Origin: Telopea speciosissima
Taxonomy: Eukaryota; Streptophyta; Magnoliopsida; Proteales; Proteaceae
NCBI RefSeq assembly: GCF_018873765.1
Contig: NC_057920.1
Span: 31,893,267-31,957,266 of the forward strand
Direction: 5' to 3'
Length of the DNA: 64,000 bases
Shown here: piece after piece, positions 1 through 12,935 of the stretch
Numbering within the stretch: the first letter of the stretch is position 1
Layout of the letters: every line of letters begins with the position of its first letter
Translations under genes and position numbers: made by a program
The notes under the pieces: model-generated
Told to the model about the DNA's origin: nothing
Seen by the model: the letters and a program-made list of their open reading frames with translations, nothing else
Databases searched by the model: none

Positions 1-971
1 GTAAATTTTTCTCATGGCATAAGTAAAATAGGGCACACAATCTCAAAGAAATACTCAACTAAAGATTAAGGAGCCAAAGGTTCCCCCACACTTGAAATTT
101 ATCACCCCACATCAATTCAAGTAACAAGCATGCATCAAGGTCAAGGGATCTCCTCATATTTTCTAAACACTACTCACCTTCAAGTAAACCACTCATAGCA
201 CTGATGGAACCAAAGACTTAGGCATTGAGTATTTTTTACCATACTTTCTTTTCCAGGCATTAAGGCAAAAGTTTTTTTTTTTTTTTCTTTCTCAACAACA
301 AACTCTTTTTTTACTCTACTACTGTTCTCTGAATGACATGGTGGAGCATACACCAAACACCCAAATACTTGGTAGCTTTGCTTTTTGCATGTATCCATAA
401 GACATTGAGACATTGATGCAAGAGTTTTTTTTTTTTGAGTTTCCTTCCAAGGAATTTCGATCAAGTCACCCTGCTTCATGAGGCACAGTGCCTTGTCTAG
501 TCCCAAGGAATTCTACTTTTCTTTTTGTTTCTCTCTCTCTCTTTTTTTTTTTTTCATTCACTTTCACTTTCATGCCTTGCCACAAACAAATTGGACTCAA
601 CTACTAGCCAAAAGATCAAAGGTGTCCATAAACACATAGAGGAATCTAACTATCACATGAAGTAGCACTCATATTTTTAAACTCAATCCCCATCACCGGA
701 TACAAACCAACTACCATCCTTGAAAAGGAATTTTTTTTATTATTTCGTATGCTAGGAGGGCACCTAATTCCCTCTCACTCTCGCTTTGTAAATCGAAGAG
801 ACTTATGCACATACCCAAAAACTATCGCCACAATCAAAATTCATAAAATTCAAAATTCACAAAATTCACAATTAAAGTCCAATACACCCCCCCACACTTA
901 ATTCATGCAGTGTCCTCAATGCATGTAGAAAAGAAAGAATAAGGACAAGGGAGGGGATACATACCAGGATA
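1..971 (-). other. 3' untranslated tail of Athila A1
   Basis: This is non-coding DNA between the integrase stop and the unseen 3' LTR. It holds several T/A homopolymer runs (for example 274-286, 425-436, 543-554) and a C-run (about 889-896) that is the complement of a G-run in A2. It is collinear with the A2 segment upstream of its 3' LTR. The short open frame at 180-506 is fortuitous. Confidence 0.8.
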
Positions 972-2327
972 TCAGGGGTCAAGGTAAAGAGGCTCATGGA
1001 GATTCATGACCTCTTCGTCAATTGGAGTAGGCATCTCTATGTACGGCTTTAATCTTTGGCCATTGACCTTGAAAGTAGCTCCTGTACTTGGATTGAGGAC
1101 TTCAACAGCCCCATGAGGATAAATTTTTTGAACAATATAGGGGCCATCCCATCTAGAACGCAGCTTACCTGGAAAGATATGCAAACGAGAATTGTACAAC
1201 AAAACATTCTGGCCTACCTCAAAAGATTTTCTCAAAATATGCCTATCATGGAAAGCCTTGGTTTTTTCCTTGTAAATTCGGGCATTCTCATATGCCTCAT
1301 TCCTAAGCTCTTCCAACTTAGATAGTTGGAGTTTCCTATGGGCACCTGTAGTGCGTAGGTCAAAGTTAAGCTTCTTGATAGCCCAAAAGGCCTTGTGCTC
1401 AATCTCTACAGGTAAGTGACATGCCTTTCCATACACCAGACGGTACAGAGATTGACCAAGATTGGTCTTGAAGGCTGTCCTATGGGCCCACAATGCATCT
1501 ACCAATCGGTTAGACCAATCCTTAGGGTTTGGGTTGATGGTTTTCTCAAGAATTTGCTTGATCTGCCTATTTGAAACCTCAACCTGGCCACTGGTCTGGG
1601 GATGGTAGGGTGTGGCCAACTTATGGACGACACCATACTTTTTCATGAGGGCCTCAAAAGGCCGATTACAAAAATGCTTTCCCCGATCACTAATGAGAGC
1701 CCGGGGAGTACCAAAATGGGAGAAGATGTTCTCCTTCAAAAATTTCACAACCACCTTGTGGTCATTGGTCTTACAAGCAACTGCCTCAATCCATTTGGAC
1801 ACATAGTCCACAGCAAGTAATATGTATAGGTTACCAAAAGAGTTAGGGAAAGGCCCAATGAAATCAATACCCCATACATCAAACACCTCAACCACCAGAA
1901 TTGGGTTGAGGGGCATCATATTTCTCTTAGTAAGATGCCCTAAGGATTGGCATGAAGAACATGCCCTGCAATAAGTAAAAGTGTCATTAAACAGACTAGG
2001 CCAATAAAATCCACACTGTAAAACTTTGGCCGCGGTCTTATTAGGCCCAATATGGCCTCCACAAGCCTGATTATGGCAAAAAGATAAGACAGATTGTTGC
2101 TCATGATCAGAGGGACACATCTCCGGATTACTTGATCCGGGCAGGTCTTAAAAAGATAAGGATCATCCCAAAAGAAATACTTAACTTGTGAAAAGAAATG
2201 ATTCTTATCTTGGTGGACCAATGTGCGGGTATCACACCGTAACCGGATAATTAACAATGTCAAGCAAACCAAGGTTCACTAGACACCGCCATCGATACTC
2301 ATCAGAAAATTCTCGTTGACTGGAGAA
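972..2327 (-). pseudogene. Athila A1 integrase (pol C-terminal part), frameshifted
   Basis: Integrase catalyses insertion of the cDNA. The frame 2120-972 encodes an HHCC zinc region (the two Cys pairs near residue 50), then the DDE core: Asp in GIDFIGPF, Asp in ISDRG and Glu in GQVEVSNR, all present. A C-terminal GPYIV-type domain follows. No chromodomain is visible, as expected for Athila. The join to RNase H (about 2120-2328) is broken: the upstream part of the integrase N-terminus is read in another frame (2272-1940), so at least one frameshift lies near 2110-2280. The three catalytic residues are intact, so the damage is recent or mild in this part. Confidence 0.88.
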
Positions 2328-4631
2328 TCAACATAAGGAATTAGGCAGGGATAGATGGTCTGCAACCAAATTTTCACACCCTTTCTTATCCCTAATTTCA
2401 AGATCAAATTCTTGTAACAAAAGGACCCCCCTAATGAGGCGAGTCTTGGCATCTTTCTTCTGCATAAGATATTTGATAGCTGCATGGTCAGTATAAACAA
2501 TCACATATGATCCAACCAAGTAGGGCGTAAACTTCTCTAAAGCAAACACAACAGCTAAAAATTCTTTCTCAGTGGTGGTATAATTAAGCTGTGCATCATT
2601 AAGAGTCCTACTTGCATAATAAATCACATGGGGCAATTTATTGATTCTTTGCCCAAGAACAACCCCTATAGCAAAATCAGAGGCATCACACATAAGTTCA
2701 AATGAAACTGTCCAAATTGGAGCTTGAATAATGGGGGCTGAAGTCAACGCTCTTTTCAATTGCTCAAAACTATCATGACACTCAGAAGAGAAATCAAATG
2801 GGCAGTCCTTTGCCAAAAGAGAGGTGAGAGATCTAGCTATCTGGCTAAAGTCCTTGATGAATCTCCTGTAAAAACTTGCATGGCCAAGAAAAGATCTAAT
2901 GTCCTTCACACTCTTGGGTGGTTGTAAATTGGCAATAAGGTCCACCTTAGATCTATCAACCTTGATCCCTTCTTTGGACACAATGTGACCAAGAACTATA
3001 CCTTGCTTTACCATGAAGTGACACTTCTCCCAATTCAGGACCAAGTTCTTTTCTATGCATCTTTTAAGAACCAAAGAGAGATGATGCAAGCAATTAGAAA
3101 AAATAGAGCCATGAATAGAAAAATCATCCATAAACACCTCTAGGAAGTGCTCTACCATATCAGAAAAGATACTCATCATGCACCTTTGGAATGTAGCAGG
3201 GGCATTGCAAAGCCCAAAAGGCATACGTCGGTAAGCAAAGGTTCCATAAGGGCATGTGAAAGTGGTCTTGTGTTGGTCCTCTAGAGCAATAGGAATTTGG
3301 TTATAGCCTACATAACCATCAAGAAAACAATAATATTCATGGCCAGCTAGTCTCTCTAACATCTGATCAATAAAAGGTAAGGGGAAGTGGTCCTTCCAAG
3401 TTGCCGCATTTAATTTCCTATAGTCAATGCACACTCTCCATCCCGTTTGGATACGGGTTGGAATCAACTCATTATTAGCATTCTCAACTACAGTGACTCC
3501 TCCTTTCTTAGGCACAACCTGCACAGGACTCACCCATTGGCTATCAAAAATAGGATAAATGATGCCATGATCCAAGCATTTTAGGATCTCTTTCTTGATT
3601 GCCTCTTTCATCACAGGATTAGCCCTCCTTTGGGGTTCCCTAGAAGGTTTGGAACTCTCCATCAGATGTATATGATGTTGAACAATAGAGGGGCTAATAC
3701 CTTTGATGTCAGACATGGTCCAACCTATGGCTTCCTTATGGTCCTTTAGAAGCTTAATCAACTCTTCTTCCTGAATAGAAGTCAAATCAGAAGCAATAAT
3801 AACAGGAAGAGTATGATCATATCCTAAGAAGACATACTTGAGGTTGGAGGGCAATGCCTTCAACTCTAATGTGGGGGGCTCAATAATAGAGGATTTGGGA
3901 ATGGAAGTGGATAGGGGTCCAAGGGGCTCCAAAGGTGGTTGGATGCTCCAGACCTCAGATAAGGGAGTATCATCAACACCCTCCAATTCTTGCATACATT
4001 CTTGAAATCTCGAATCAAAATCAATCTCAAAGAACGTATCAATATCATCGGGAAATCCTTGAAGCATATGCACCTCTTCATCCATGTCAGGCTGCTTGCC
4101 CAACCTAAACACATTGAAGTCAACAAAAGTATTGCCAAAAGATAATTTTATGAGACCATTCCTGCAATTGATTAAAGCATTACTGGTAGCTAGGAATGGT
4201 CTACCCAATATGATTGGGATTTGGTCCTTGAAGTTGGCAGTGGGTTGGGTATCTAAAACAATAAAATCTACAGGAAAAATAAATTCCCTAACCTTCAACA
4301 GGACATCCTCAATCATTCCCTTAGGAACTTTAACCGACCGATCTGCAAGTTGAAGAGTAATTTTGGTCGGTTTCAGTTCTCCCAATCCCAGTTGTTGGTA
4401 GACATGAAAGGGTAAGAGGTTCACACTTGCACCAAGGTCCAATAAGGCATGATCAATAGTAGTATGGCCTATAGTGCAAGAGATGGTGGGGCTTCCCGGA
4501 TCCTTATGCTTGGCTGCTACTAGCTGTGAGATTAGAGAACTAATGTTAGCAGCCAAGAATGCCTTTTTGGGCACATTGGTGGTCCGCTTTTGGGTGCATA
4601 AGTCTTTGAGGACTTTAACATAAGCGGGGAT
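2328..4631 (-). pseudogene. Athila A1 protease-reverse transcriptase-RNase H
   Basis: This is a long uninterrupted frame (4574-2328, 748 codons). Domains in order are: aspartic protease (DLGASVNLLP near residue 47), RT (residues about 290-530, with the MPFGLCNAPATFQ motif and the catalytic FMDD), then RNase H (FELMCDASDFAIG, YTTTEKEFLAVVFALEKF, VYTDHAAIKYL). Upstream the same frame continues into the gag linker through a single TAG at 4629-4631, where related proteins carry Gln (CAG). Gag, protease and RT were therefore one polyprotein, typical of Athila. The frame ends at 2328 just before the frameshifted integrase junction. Confidence 0.92.
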
Positions 4632-6372
4632 CTAGGCAATAGCTTCCAACAAGGGGATATTCACCTGAACCTGTTTGAACACATCCAATATCTTCTCCAC
4701 AGAAGGAGACTTCTTGCTAACCAACCTATTTGGGAAAGGGGCAGGTGGGGTATAAATTCTTTCAGGGTTGGTCTTTTTAACTTCCTCAACAGAATCCTCT
4801 TTGGTTTCCTCAATCAAATCATCTGGTATATCTTTAGGTTCATCGACGAACCAAACAAGAGGGCACTTCAATGGCCTCTTCGTAAGGGGGAGAGTCAACA
4901 GGAGTATGAGATGATAAAGACTGAGGTGCACTAGCCTGTTGATACTCACGGCCACTCCTTAAAGCATAAACAACATTTATCTGTCTGGAGGGCCCTTGGT
5001 GCTGTTGGCCTTGTGCAACATTGGTTGGAGGAGCTTGGGTACCTTACTGAATATGAACCTGATGCCTAGGATTTGGCTCAGGCTGGCTAGGTAACTTCCC
5101 TGTTTTCCTCTCATGCAGGATTGTGACAAGCTGGGTGAGTTGTTTTTCCATGTTATTGTGGCTTGTCATGAGAAGAGCTATCTTGTTGTCCATCTCATTC
5201 AGTCTTGTTGCCTCTCCTATATTGGTAAACCCTGGGGGTTGCTGATAAGATGCAAGGAGAGGAGGCCTAGCAGAATTAATAGAAGGTCCTGGATGAGGAC
5301 GATGGGGAAAGGGGTTAGGAGACATTCCTTGGCTTTGTGGTGCATAGTTGGTCCTTTGGGCACCAACCTGGCCTTGATGGTTGAAGTTGGATGGGCCTGC
5401 TTGGTTCCCTTGATTCCATGAGAAATTGGGGTGATTTCTCCATCCTGGATTGTAAGTATTGCTATATGGGTTATTTTGGTAGAGAGCACTTACATTCTCA
5501 GTGCTGGAATTGCCCACCAAGGTATTGGGGCATTCCTCAGAAAGGTGTCCAGGGGTTTGGCACCAACTGCATACCGACACATGGTTGACCTGGTTGATCG
5601 GATTAACTGGTATAGACTCTTTAAGAACTATGGACTCCAACCGTTTTATGAGACTATCAAGTTTGGCCTCCTTGGCTGGCATACCCTCAATGAGATACCC
5701 CTTAGTGGTCCTTTCAGCCTCTTGGAAAGATTCCCATTCCCTAGTCTTATCAGCCAAGTTGGTGAAGAATGTCCATGTATCATTCTCCTCAGAAAAAGAA
5801 GTAAAGCCTGCTGGACACATAGACTCTACAAGTTGCTTGGTCTGATAATCCATACACTCATAAATAATTTGGCATAGCTGCCACAAGTCAAAACCATGGT
5901 GAGGGCATTCTAAGAGGAGGTCCTTGAATCTTTCCATGAATTTAGAAAATGACTCATGTGGTTTCTGCCTGAACTGGAGGATGTCACTTTTAAGCTTATT
6001 GGTCTTGTGAAGAGGGAAGAATTTTCTCAAAAAGATAATGGTGAACTCATCCCATGTATTAATGGAGTTTGTTGGCAGTCCATAGAGCCACTTCTTGGCC
6101 TGGTCTTTCAGGGCAAATGGTATAAACCTAAGCCTAACTGCATCATCAGTCAAATTCTGGACCTTAATTAGAACACAGACGTCCTCAAATTCCCTAAGGA
6201 AGAGATATGCATCCTCATTAGCCATCCCATGGAAATGGGGTAGCATGCTGATGAAGTTGGTCTTGAGTTCATAGTTATTCCCTGTAACAACAGACAGACT
6301 AATGCATGAGGGCTGTGTAGTCCTGGTGGGGTAAAACCTATCCTTAAGAGTCTTGGGTTGTTAGTCACCCAT
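4632..6372 (-). pseudogene. Athila A1 gag polyprotein
   Basis: The structural capsid protein of the element. The natural start is probably the ATG at 6372 (MGD), followed three codons later by a TAA where CAA is likely ancestral. The main open part (6246-5044, 400 codons) carries the retrotransposon gag domain (motifs FLREFEDVC, FLRKFFPLHKTNKLK, RFKDLLLECPHHGF) and then one intact CCHC zinc knuckle (CSWC...GH...C). A Pro/Gln/Asn-rich tail and a short coiled stretch (NNMEKQLTQLVTILHE) follow. The coding sequence continues past a TAA near 5041 and a frame change near 4860-4955 into the protease frame. All the visible stops fit CAR-to-TAR changes. Confidence 0.88.
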
Positions 6373-7017
6373 GGTCAAAGGTGGTAGAGAAAGTGGTCTT
6401 CTAATAAGACGATTACTTGAATCACGAGTCCACACCTTAGCCACCTAAATAGATATGAGGTCTCCTTTAGAAAAATTAAAGAAAAATAAAACACTTAAAA
6501 AAAAAAAAAAAAAAACTAGAAACAAGAGGGACCCCAAGGTAGATAGTGCATCTCTATCCCTAAAAAATCGAAACAATGGTTCAAAAGCTGTAAGGATGCC
6601 ATATAGGTTGACAGCAAGGGAACCCATATAGTCTTCTATAGCCACCTACGTGCAACTCCAATATGGATTCTAATGTAGAATGGAGGTCTACTATACCTTT
6701 ATGTTTCCAACACTCTCACTATGTCGCTTTCCTGTTATCAAGAGTGGTCACCTCCAAAGATAAGTCACATGTCAATCCACCCAACCAAGTCAAGATGCAG
6801 TGTCATAGGTAACTTAATCCTATGAGGGACACCAAAAGATGGAGGGTTGAAGCATATGAAGGACTTTAGATTGGGCGCACACTATTTGAAACAGAAGAGA
6901 AGAGGTTTTCAAAAACTGATTTTTTTTTTTTTTTTCAAAAAAAAAAAAGAAGAGAAAATAATAAACTAAAACACTTCGAACTACTTAAAAATCAGATAAA
7001 TAAAATGGACAATAATC
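6373..7017 (-). other. A1 5' leader between PBS and gag
   Basis: This is a non-coding leader of the Athila element with A-rich tracts (6497-6515, 6939-6949) and short frames that are not convincing genes. It is homologous to the A2 leader (about 44171-44730). Confidence 0.7.
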
Positions 7018-7035
7018 TCCTTGGCAACGGCGTCA
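7018..7035 (-). other. Primer-binding site of A1 (tRNA-Asp type)
   Basis: On the minus strand the sequence TGACGCCGTTGCC follows the LTR end by six bases. It matches the plant tRNA-Asp 3' end complement (TGGCGCCGTTGCC) with one mismatch in the core. Confidence 0.8.
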
Positions 7036-7041
7036 AAAACT

Positions 7042-8738
7042 TGTTTGAGTTAAAATAAAACCGCAAGCGTACGGGTCAATCGTAGCTACGGGTCGAACAC
7101 GAGGAGATATACGCCACTCTATTTAACCAACTTAAAAGTAATGCAAAATTAACCAAATTAAAGTGTTAAATTAAACTAATTAAACTAACGAAAATCAATG
7201 CATCCTAACTCATAAGCATCTAACAAAATTAAGAGATTAAATCGGCATCCTAACACATGAGCATCTAACCTATCAAACTAAAGCGAATTGAAAGGAATAA
7301 AAATGCAGCCACACATACTAACCACATAAAAAGAAATAAGGGAATAAAAATGCATCTATAAACCACAACCATATAAAATTAAAATAAAAGAAATAGAGCG
7401 GGAAGAAGAAGAAGATAGAGAGAGATAGAGGAGATGGAGAATGAGATTGAGAGTTTAGATAGTAAAACCTGGATGTGCTTGCATGAATGTAAATGAAAAG
7501 CTTGAATACTTACATAAACTTACCATGGCTTCTTCTTCTAAATCTTCAAGTCTTGTCATCAACTTAAGAACTTAGACTAGAAGGCTTAAAACCTAAACTA
7601 GAATTAAGAAATTACAACCCAATTGAAGACTTAAATTGAAATTAAAGCATAAACTAAACTTATTATAACCATTAACTAAAAATCATAAAAGCAAACTAGA
7701 ACTTAGAAAAGCCAAAAATCACAAATTAGAAGGAGAAGAAGAGAAGAAATTTCACTAAGTGAATGAGCAATTTTTACAAGAGAGGTAGGGGGTATTTATA
7801 GGTGGAAGAGAGAAGAAGAGAGAAGATGGAAGTGTAGGAGAAATATTCCCTAAAAAAAGAGAATATTCTCTTCTCTTTCCTCTTTTACAATGCCTTGAAT
7901 CCTAAGAAAAAAGAAAAAAATAGAAAGAAGAAGAAGAGAAGATTGTTTACATAGACTTATTTCTAGAAAAATAAACTTCCAATTCTAACAAGTGCTTCCT
8001 TTTCTTTGTAGATATCTTCTCCAAGCAATAAAATCAAAGCATCTTTGATTTTTCAACCTTTCATAGATGAGAAAATATAAATCTATCCCAAGTAGAATTC
8101 TAGAAGTGCCCTTGAGAAGTTGCAGGAGAGAGAGAGAGTAAGGGTGATGATTAGGATTCCTTCAAGAATAAATAAAATACCCATTTTGTCCTTCAGAAAA
8201 TGTGGAGCATGGGGTGCTTTTATAGGTCTCACCATTATGTTCCTTGCGAAAAATCACCCAAAATAGACCCAAATTTCATCCAATTCGGAGTTGGGGAGCC
8301 CAAGATATCTCAAGTTGAAGTTGGACTGTCCCGAGCCTTCCAAATGGAATCTTTTGGGTACAATAAAGTAACTTTTGATAATTGCGTTAAGGCCCCTGAA
8401 ATCCGAACTGCCGCTTCACTTTGTCCCCGTTCGACTGTCAATAATTATAAATAAACCCCTATAGACTATTTTCACGCGTCGTTACGGAAACGGCCATAAC
8501 TTCTTCGTTTCAACTCGGAATTAAGTGCCGTTTGAACCATTGCGAAGCTGACTCGATGGGCTATGCATCCATTTACACTTCTAAAAAGCTTAAAAATATC
8601 TCCTTAGCATCATCTCCTCCATTTTCACAATAATTCACCTAAACCCTGAAAAGCACAAGAAAGCACCGAGTAACTCTGTCCAATGTGGTAAAATGTATGT
8701 TTTATGCCCTAAGATTTCACACATAAATGTGCTCATCA
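7042..8738 (-). repeat. 5' LTR of Athila A1 (1697 bp)
   Basis: On the minus strand it begins TGATGAGCAC at 8738 and ends CAAACA at 7042. It is the same length as the A2 5' LTR (42449-44145) and clearly homologous to it and to A3 (63244-). A TATAAATA box (minus) lies at 7793-7800. Short open frames inside recur in all family copies and are LTR shadows. Confidence 0.93.
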
Positions 8739-9450
8739 AGAGGACCTACTACGAGAGGAGAGGAGACCAGATCGTGACGGGGACAGAGGCAGCCACGAAG
8801 AAGGAAGAAATGCTCTAAGATCGAGCAATACTAGGGGAGCCCCAATCCTCACTATAATGGGAGGACCAGGGCAGGAGTCTACAAGAAAGGCAAAAGCCCA
8901 TATTTGGTTCGTAGGGATAGCAGAGATGCCGAATAAGGTAGCAAAGACAAAAACGGTAATCTCCTTTTCGGATGCCAACCTAGAAGGAGTGAGCCTACTG
9001 CATGAAGCCCTTGTGGTGCAGGTGGAGATAGCCAATCGAGCCGTACATAGGATGCTGGTTAACACCGGAGTGTCCATAGATGTAATCTCACTATAGGCCT
9101 ATAGGTAGTTCGGGTTCAGTGATGATAAGCTCAAGCCTGAAGCAACTTACCTCCATGGGTTCTCAAGAGCCTCCTCTTCCATTAGAGGAACAATCGAATT
9201 TCCAGTCACCTTTGGAGACCACCCTCTGCAAGTCACGATCATGATCACCTTCATGGTAGTAAGGTCAGTCATATCCTTCAACGACATCCTGGGACGACCA
9301 ACCCTAACTACCCTGAAGGGAATAGTATCACCGATACACCTGAAGATGAAGTTCCCAATAGAGAATGGTCTGGGCAAGATCAAGGGAGACCAGAAGAAGG
9401 CTAGGGAGTGTTATGCACTATTTCTCAAGAAGAATAATGGCAACACTTAG
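8739..9450 (+). pseudogene. T1 gag end and aspartic protease
   Basis: The gag-protease junction shows the GGP motif (8857-) common in Tat elements. The protease-like stretch then reads ISFSDANLEGV and a catalytic site VNTGVS, where an active enzyme should have D-T-G-(S/A)-S. The Asp is therefore Asn here, which should inactivate it. Two TAG stops occur near 9094-9108 in an otherwise continuous frame, then a frame with an FNDILGRPTL motif that continues towards RT. The copy is clearly dead. Confidence 0.78.
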
Positions 9451-11430
9451 AGGATGGCTCTGTGCATAGAGAACCTCATTAGCAATCAGAGGTATATGCT
9501 CACAGAACGGAGAGGAAAGCTAGTGGAAGACCTTGTCCCATTCCCTCTCAGCGAGGACGAACCCACCAAGATAGTGCAGGTTGGATCATTGCTGGACGAG
9601 GACCAGAAAGGTAAGTTGGGGCGACTCTTGAAGGAGAACTTGGATGTCTTCACATGGTCAGCCTCCGACATGCCAGGCATACCTCGGCACATTGCCGAAC
9701 ATAGGCTCCACGTGGATCCAACTAAGAAGCCAATCCAACAGAAGCAGAGGAACCATGCCCTTGACAGATAAGTTGCAATAAAGGAAGAGGTTGAGAAATT
9801 GAGTTGTTCGAGGTTCACCAGGAGCGAGGAATTCCCTACTTAGCTCAAAAACGTTGTGATGGTTCCCGAACCAAATGGCAAGTGGAGAATGTGCGTGGAC
9901 TACACCGACCTAAATAAGGCATGTCCTAAGGATGAATACCCCCTACCAAGGATTGACCTATTAATCGACGCGACTGCAGGTCATGAGATGCTGAGCTTCA
10001 TGGACGCATACTCAGACTACAATCAGATCCTCATGAATGAGGAAGATGAGACCTACATGGCATTTAGGACCGATCAACAGAACTACTGTTATCACGTCAT
10101 GCCGTTCGGGCTAAAGAACACAGGAGCAACCTATCAGAGGATGGTCAACAAGATGTTCAAGGCATAAATCAAACACAACATGGAGGTATATGTGGATGAT
10201 ATGCTCATGAAAAGCGTTAAGGGTGAGGACCATTTGGCCGATCTCAAGGAAGTGTTCGAGGTGTTGAGGAAGAACCAAATGAAGTCGAATCCGGCGAAGT
10301 GCGCCTTCGGCGTAACATCAGGAAAGTTTTTAGGCTTCATGGTTTCCGCCCGAGGCATAAAAGCTAACCCAGCGAAGATCAGGGCCATCCAAGAGATGTC
10401 ACCACCCCAAACAGTAAGAGAGGTGCAAAGGCTGAAGGGATGGATAGCGGCCTTGACGAGGTTCATGTCGCGACAAGTGCCTGCCATTCTTCAAAACTTG
10501 AAGAACCTAAGGAGCCCCAAAGACTTCACGTGGATGGAAGAATGCCAGTGAGCCTTCGAGGAATTAAAGAGATAGCTGGAGAGTCCATCGTTGTTGGGGT
10601 GACCAAAACCTAATGAGGAATTATAGCTCTACTTGGCCGCAACCCCGGTAGCCGTAAGTGCGGTGTTAGTGAAGGAAGAAGGCAAACAACAAAAACCCAT
10701 CTACTATGTCAGCCACATATTGATCGATGCAGAGACCAGGTATACCAAGATAGAGAAGATAGCCTATGTGCTCGTGATCACGACAAGAAAGCTAAGGCCA
10801 TAGTTCTAAGCCCACACAGTCATTGTACTCACAGACCTACCGTTAAAGAAGTATTACACAAGCCAGATATATCAGGGCGACTGATTACCTGGGCGGTGGA
10901 GTTAAGCGAGTTTGACATCAAGTTCCAACCTCGAATGACAATCAAAGGTCAGGCCCTAGAAGACTTCATAGTCGAATGCACTTTCTCGGAGACCAAGCCA
11001 AAAGAGGTAGGACATGAGGAGCATGATCGAGGATTGTGGGAGATGTTCGTGGACGGATCGAGTAACGTGGCAAGGAGCGGGGTTGGGTTCATAATCACCA
11101 GTCCGGAAGGTTTTCAGATTCAATATGCACTTCGATTCACCTTCCAAGCCTTAAACAATGAGGCCGAGTATGAGGCATTGCTTGTCGGATTACGAGTCGC
11201 AAGAGCAATCCTGATCACCCACCTAGCCGTCCGAAGTGATTCCCAACTTGTGGTAAACCAAGTAAACGGAGAGTACAAGGCCAAGGATGAGCGTATGGCA
11301 GCCTACCTAACATGAGCTCATGATTTAGTGGCAGAGTTCAAGAAGTTCGAGATGGTTCGAGTCCCGCGGATCGAGAATGTTATAGAAAATGCCGTATCGA
11401 GGGTCGCAAATAATGAACTCTAGAACTTGT
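9451..11430 (+). pseudogene. T1 reverse transcriptase, RNase H and second (Tat-type) RNase H
   Basis: The RT core is at 9856-10551 with WRMCVDYTDLNKACPKDEYPLPRID-type fingers, MPFGLKN and YVDD (10189-10200). A degraded RNase H follows (10600-10895). A second RNase H of the cellular type comes next (about 11030-11315: MFVDGSSN, ALNNEAEYEALLVGL, VRSDSQLVVNQV). This second domain is diagnostic of the Tat clade. In-frame stops are at about 9448, 9769, 9841, 10165, 10550, 10573, 10600, 10625, 10800-10808, 11315 and 11422. Most replace an expected Gln or Arg codon. Confidence 0.88.
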
Positions 11431-12744
11431 CCAGCGTAGTATACATCGAGGTGCTCCATGAACCGACTTACAAGGTAAAGCAAGTCAACGAGATCGAGGA
11501 AGGGCCAAACTCGATGGATTCCATCATCAAATATCTACAGAATGATGTATTGCCCGAGGATAGGTTCGAAGCTTGAAAGGTGAAAATCTGGGCAGCCAAA
11601 TACACGCTGATCGATGGAGTGCTATACAAAAGAGCAATCACGGCACCGCTACTTAGGTGCCTAGGACCCGAGGGAGCTAAGTATGCCTTAGTAGAAGTGC
11701 ATGAAGGAATATGCCAAAGCCACATGGGAGGGCGAAACCTAGCCTATAAATTCCTACGTCAAGGATTTTACTGGCAGAAGATGCAAGAAGAGGCCATAAA
11801 CTATGTTAAGATCTGCGAGAAATGTTAGCTGTTTACCTCGGTACCTCATCAACGGACGACACAATTGACTTTCATCCTTAGTCCTATACCATTCTCTATG
11901 TGGGGGGATGGACATTCTAGGAGACTTCACACTGGCGTCTGAGAATAGGAAATACTTGGTGGTAGCGATCGACTATTTCACAAAGTGGGTTGAAGCTGAG
12001 CCATTGGCGAAGATAATAGAGAAAGAGAAGGAAAAATTTGTTCGTGATAAAGTGATCTATCGGTTCGAGGTACCAAGAATTCTCATCACGGATAATGGGA
12101 CGCAGTTTAGCAATCCCATATTCAAGACCTTCTATCAGACATACCACATTAACTTTCGACCCATCTCCATAGCTTACCCACAGGCCAACGGTCAGGTGGA
12201 GGTAACAAATAGAACACTGCTTGAGGGGATCAAGAGAAGACTAGATGAAGCAAAGGGGAGATGGGTAGAAGAGCTTCTCAGTGTCCTATGGGCATACCGA
12301 ACAACAGTAAGGACACCCACCGGAGAGAGCCCATTCTGACTAGCATACGGAATGGAAGCTCTGGCGTCGGTCGAGGTCCTCGCCTTATCCCATAAAATCT
12401 TGCACTTCATGAGTGAACGTACGATGATGGACTTCAAGAGAATTTGGATTTCTTGGACGAGGTTCGTGAGAAAGTAGTACTCCGAAACGTGGCATAGCAG
12501 CAGCGGACAACCAAGTATTACAATTCAAGAGTCAAGGAAAGGCTGTTCCATCAGGGAGACCTAGTTCTAAGGAAAAGCTCAAGCATTGCAACAAAGGAAG
12601 GAAGGAAAACTATCGGCAATTTGGGAAGGACCCTATATAGTTTCCAAGCAGATATGACCAGGAACATATCGCTTGAAAACTCTGGGGGGCAAGAGGATAG
12701 ATCGACCGTGGAACTCTGAACATCTGAAAAAGTTATACCAGTAA
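11431..12744 (+). pseudogene. T1 integrase
   Basis: The zinc-finger half (11580-11828: H...H then KICEKC) is followed by the DDE core: Asp in MDILGDF (11908), Asp in ITDNGTQF, and Glu in GQVEVTNRTL, all retained. A stop interrupts at about 12338 (SPF-stop-LAYG). The C-terminal part continues, with frame changes, to EHLKKLYQ and a stop at 12742-12744. That ending is typical for Tat integrases and marks the end of pol. Confidence 0.88.
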
Positions 12745-12935
12745 AGGATCAGCTGCAACTATTTTAGTTATTTTCATGTTTCAAGAATTTTGAAGTTTTT
12801 TCAAGTACAGTTTGAAGTTTTTTCAAGTAGGATTTTTTGAAGTTTTTTCAAGTTGAAGATTAACAAGAAATGAAAGCTCTTAGCTGCACTTCCCCATTAC
12901 CGAGCACTTCTCCATTGCCGATCGGGTTCGCACAA
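12745..12935 (+). other. T1 3' untranslated segment between pol and tandem array
   Basis: A T-rich stretch carrying three imperfect copies of GAAGTTTTTTCAAG (about 12792-12855), so a small tandem repeat of its own. No gene is visible. Confidence 0.6.

Larger units (their letters stand above)
1..8738 (-). mobile_element. Athila-type Ty3/gypsy LTR retrotransposon A1 (partial)
   Basis: The element reads right to left: 5' LTR (7042-8738), tRNA-Asp-like PBS, gag, protease-RT-RNaseH, integrase, then a long 3' untranslated tail that runs off the left edge. The protease motif DLGAS, the RT motif FMDD, the tRNA-Asp PBS and the gag sequence are all of the Athila lineage. The tail at 1-960 matches the reverse complement of the equivalent part of A2 (about 46250-47160), so the 3' LTR should start roughly 200 bp beyond the window. 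The right end abuts the middle of a Tat gag-pol (8739), so A1 most likely inserted into that element. The left target-site duplication cannot be checked. Confidence 0.93.

Noticed and set aside
5113..5877. Plus-strand open frames within A1 gag
   Set aside because: Shadows of the minus-strand gag frame; no motif of their own.
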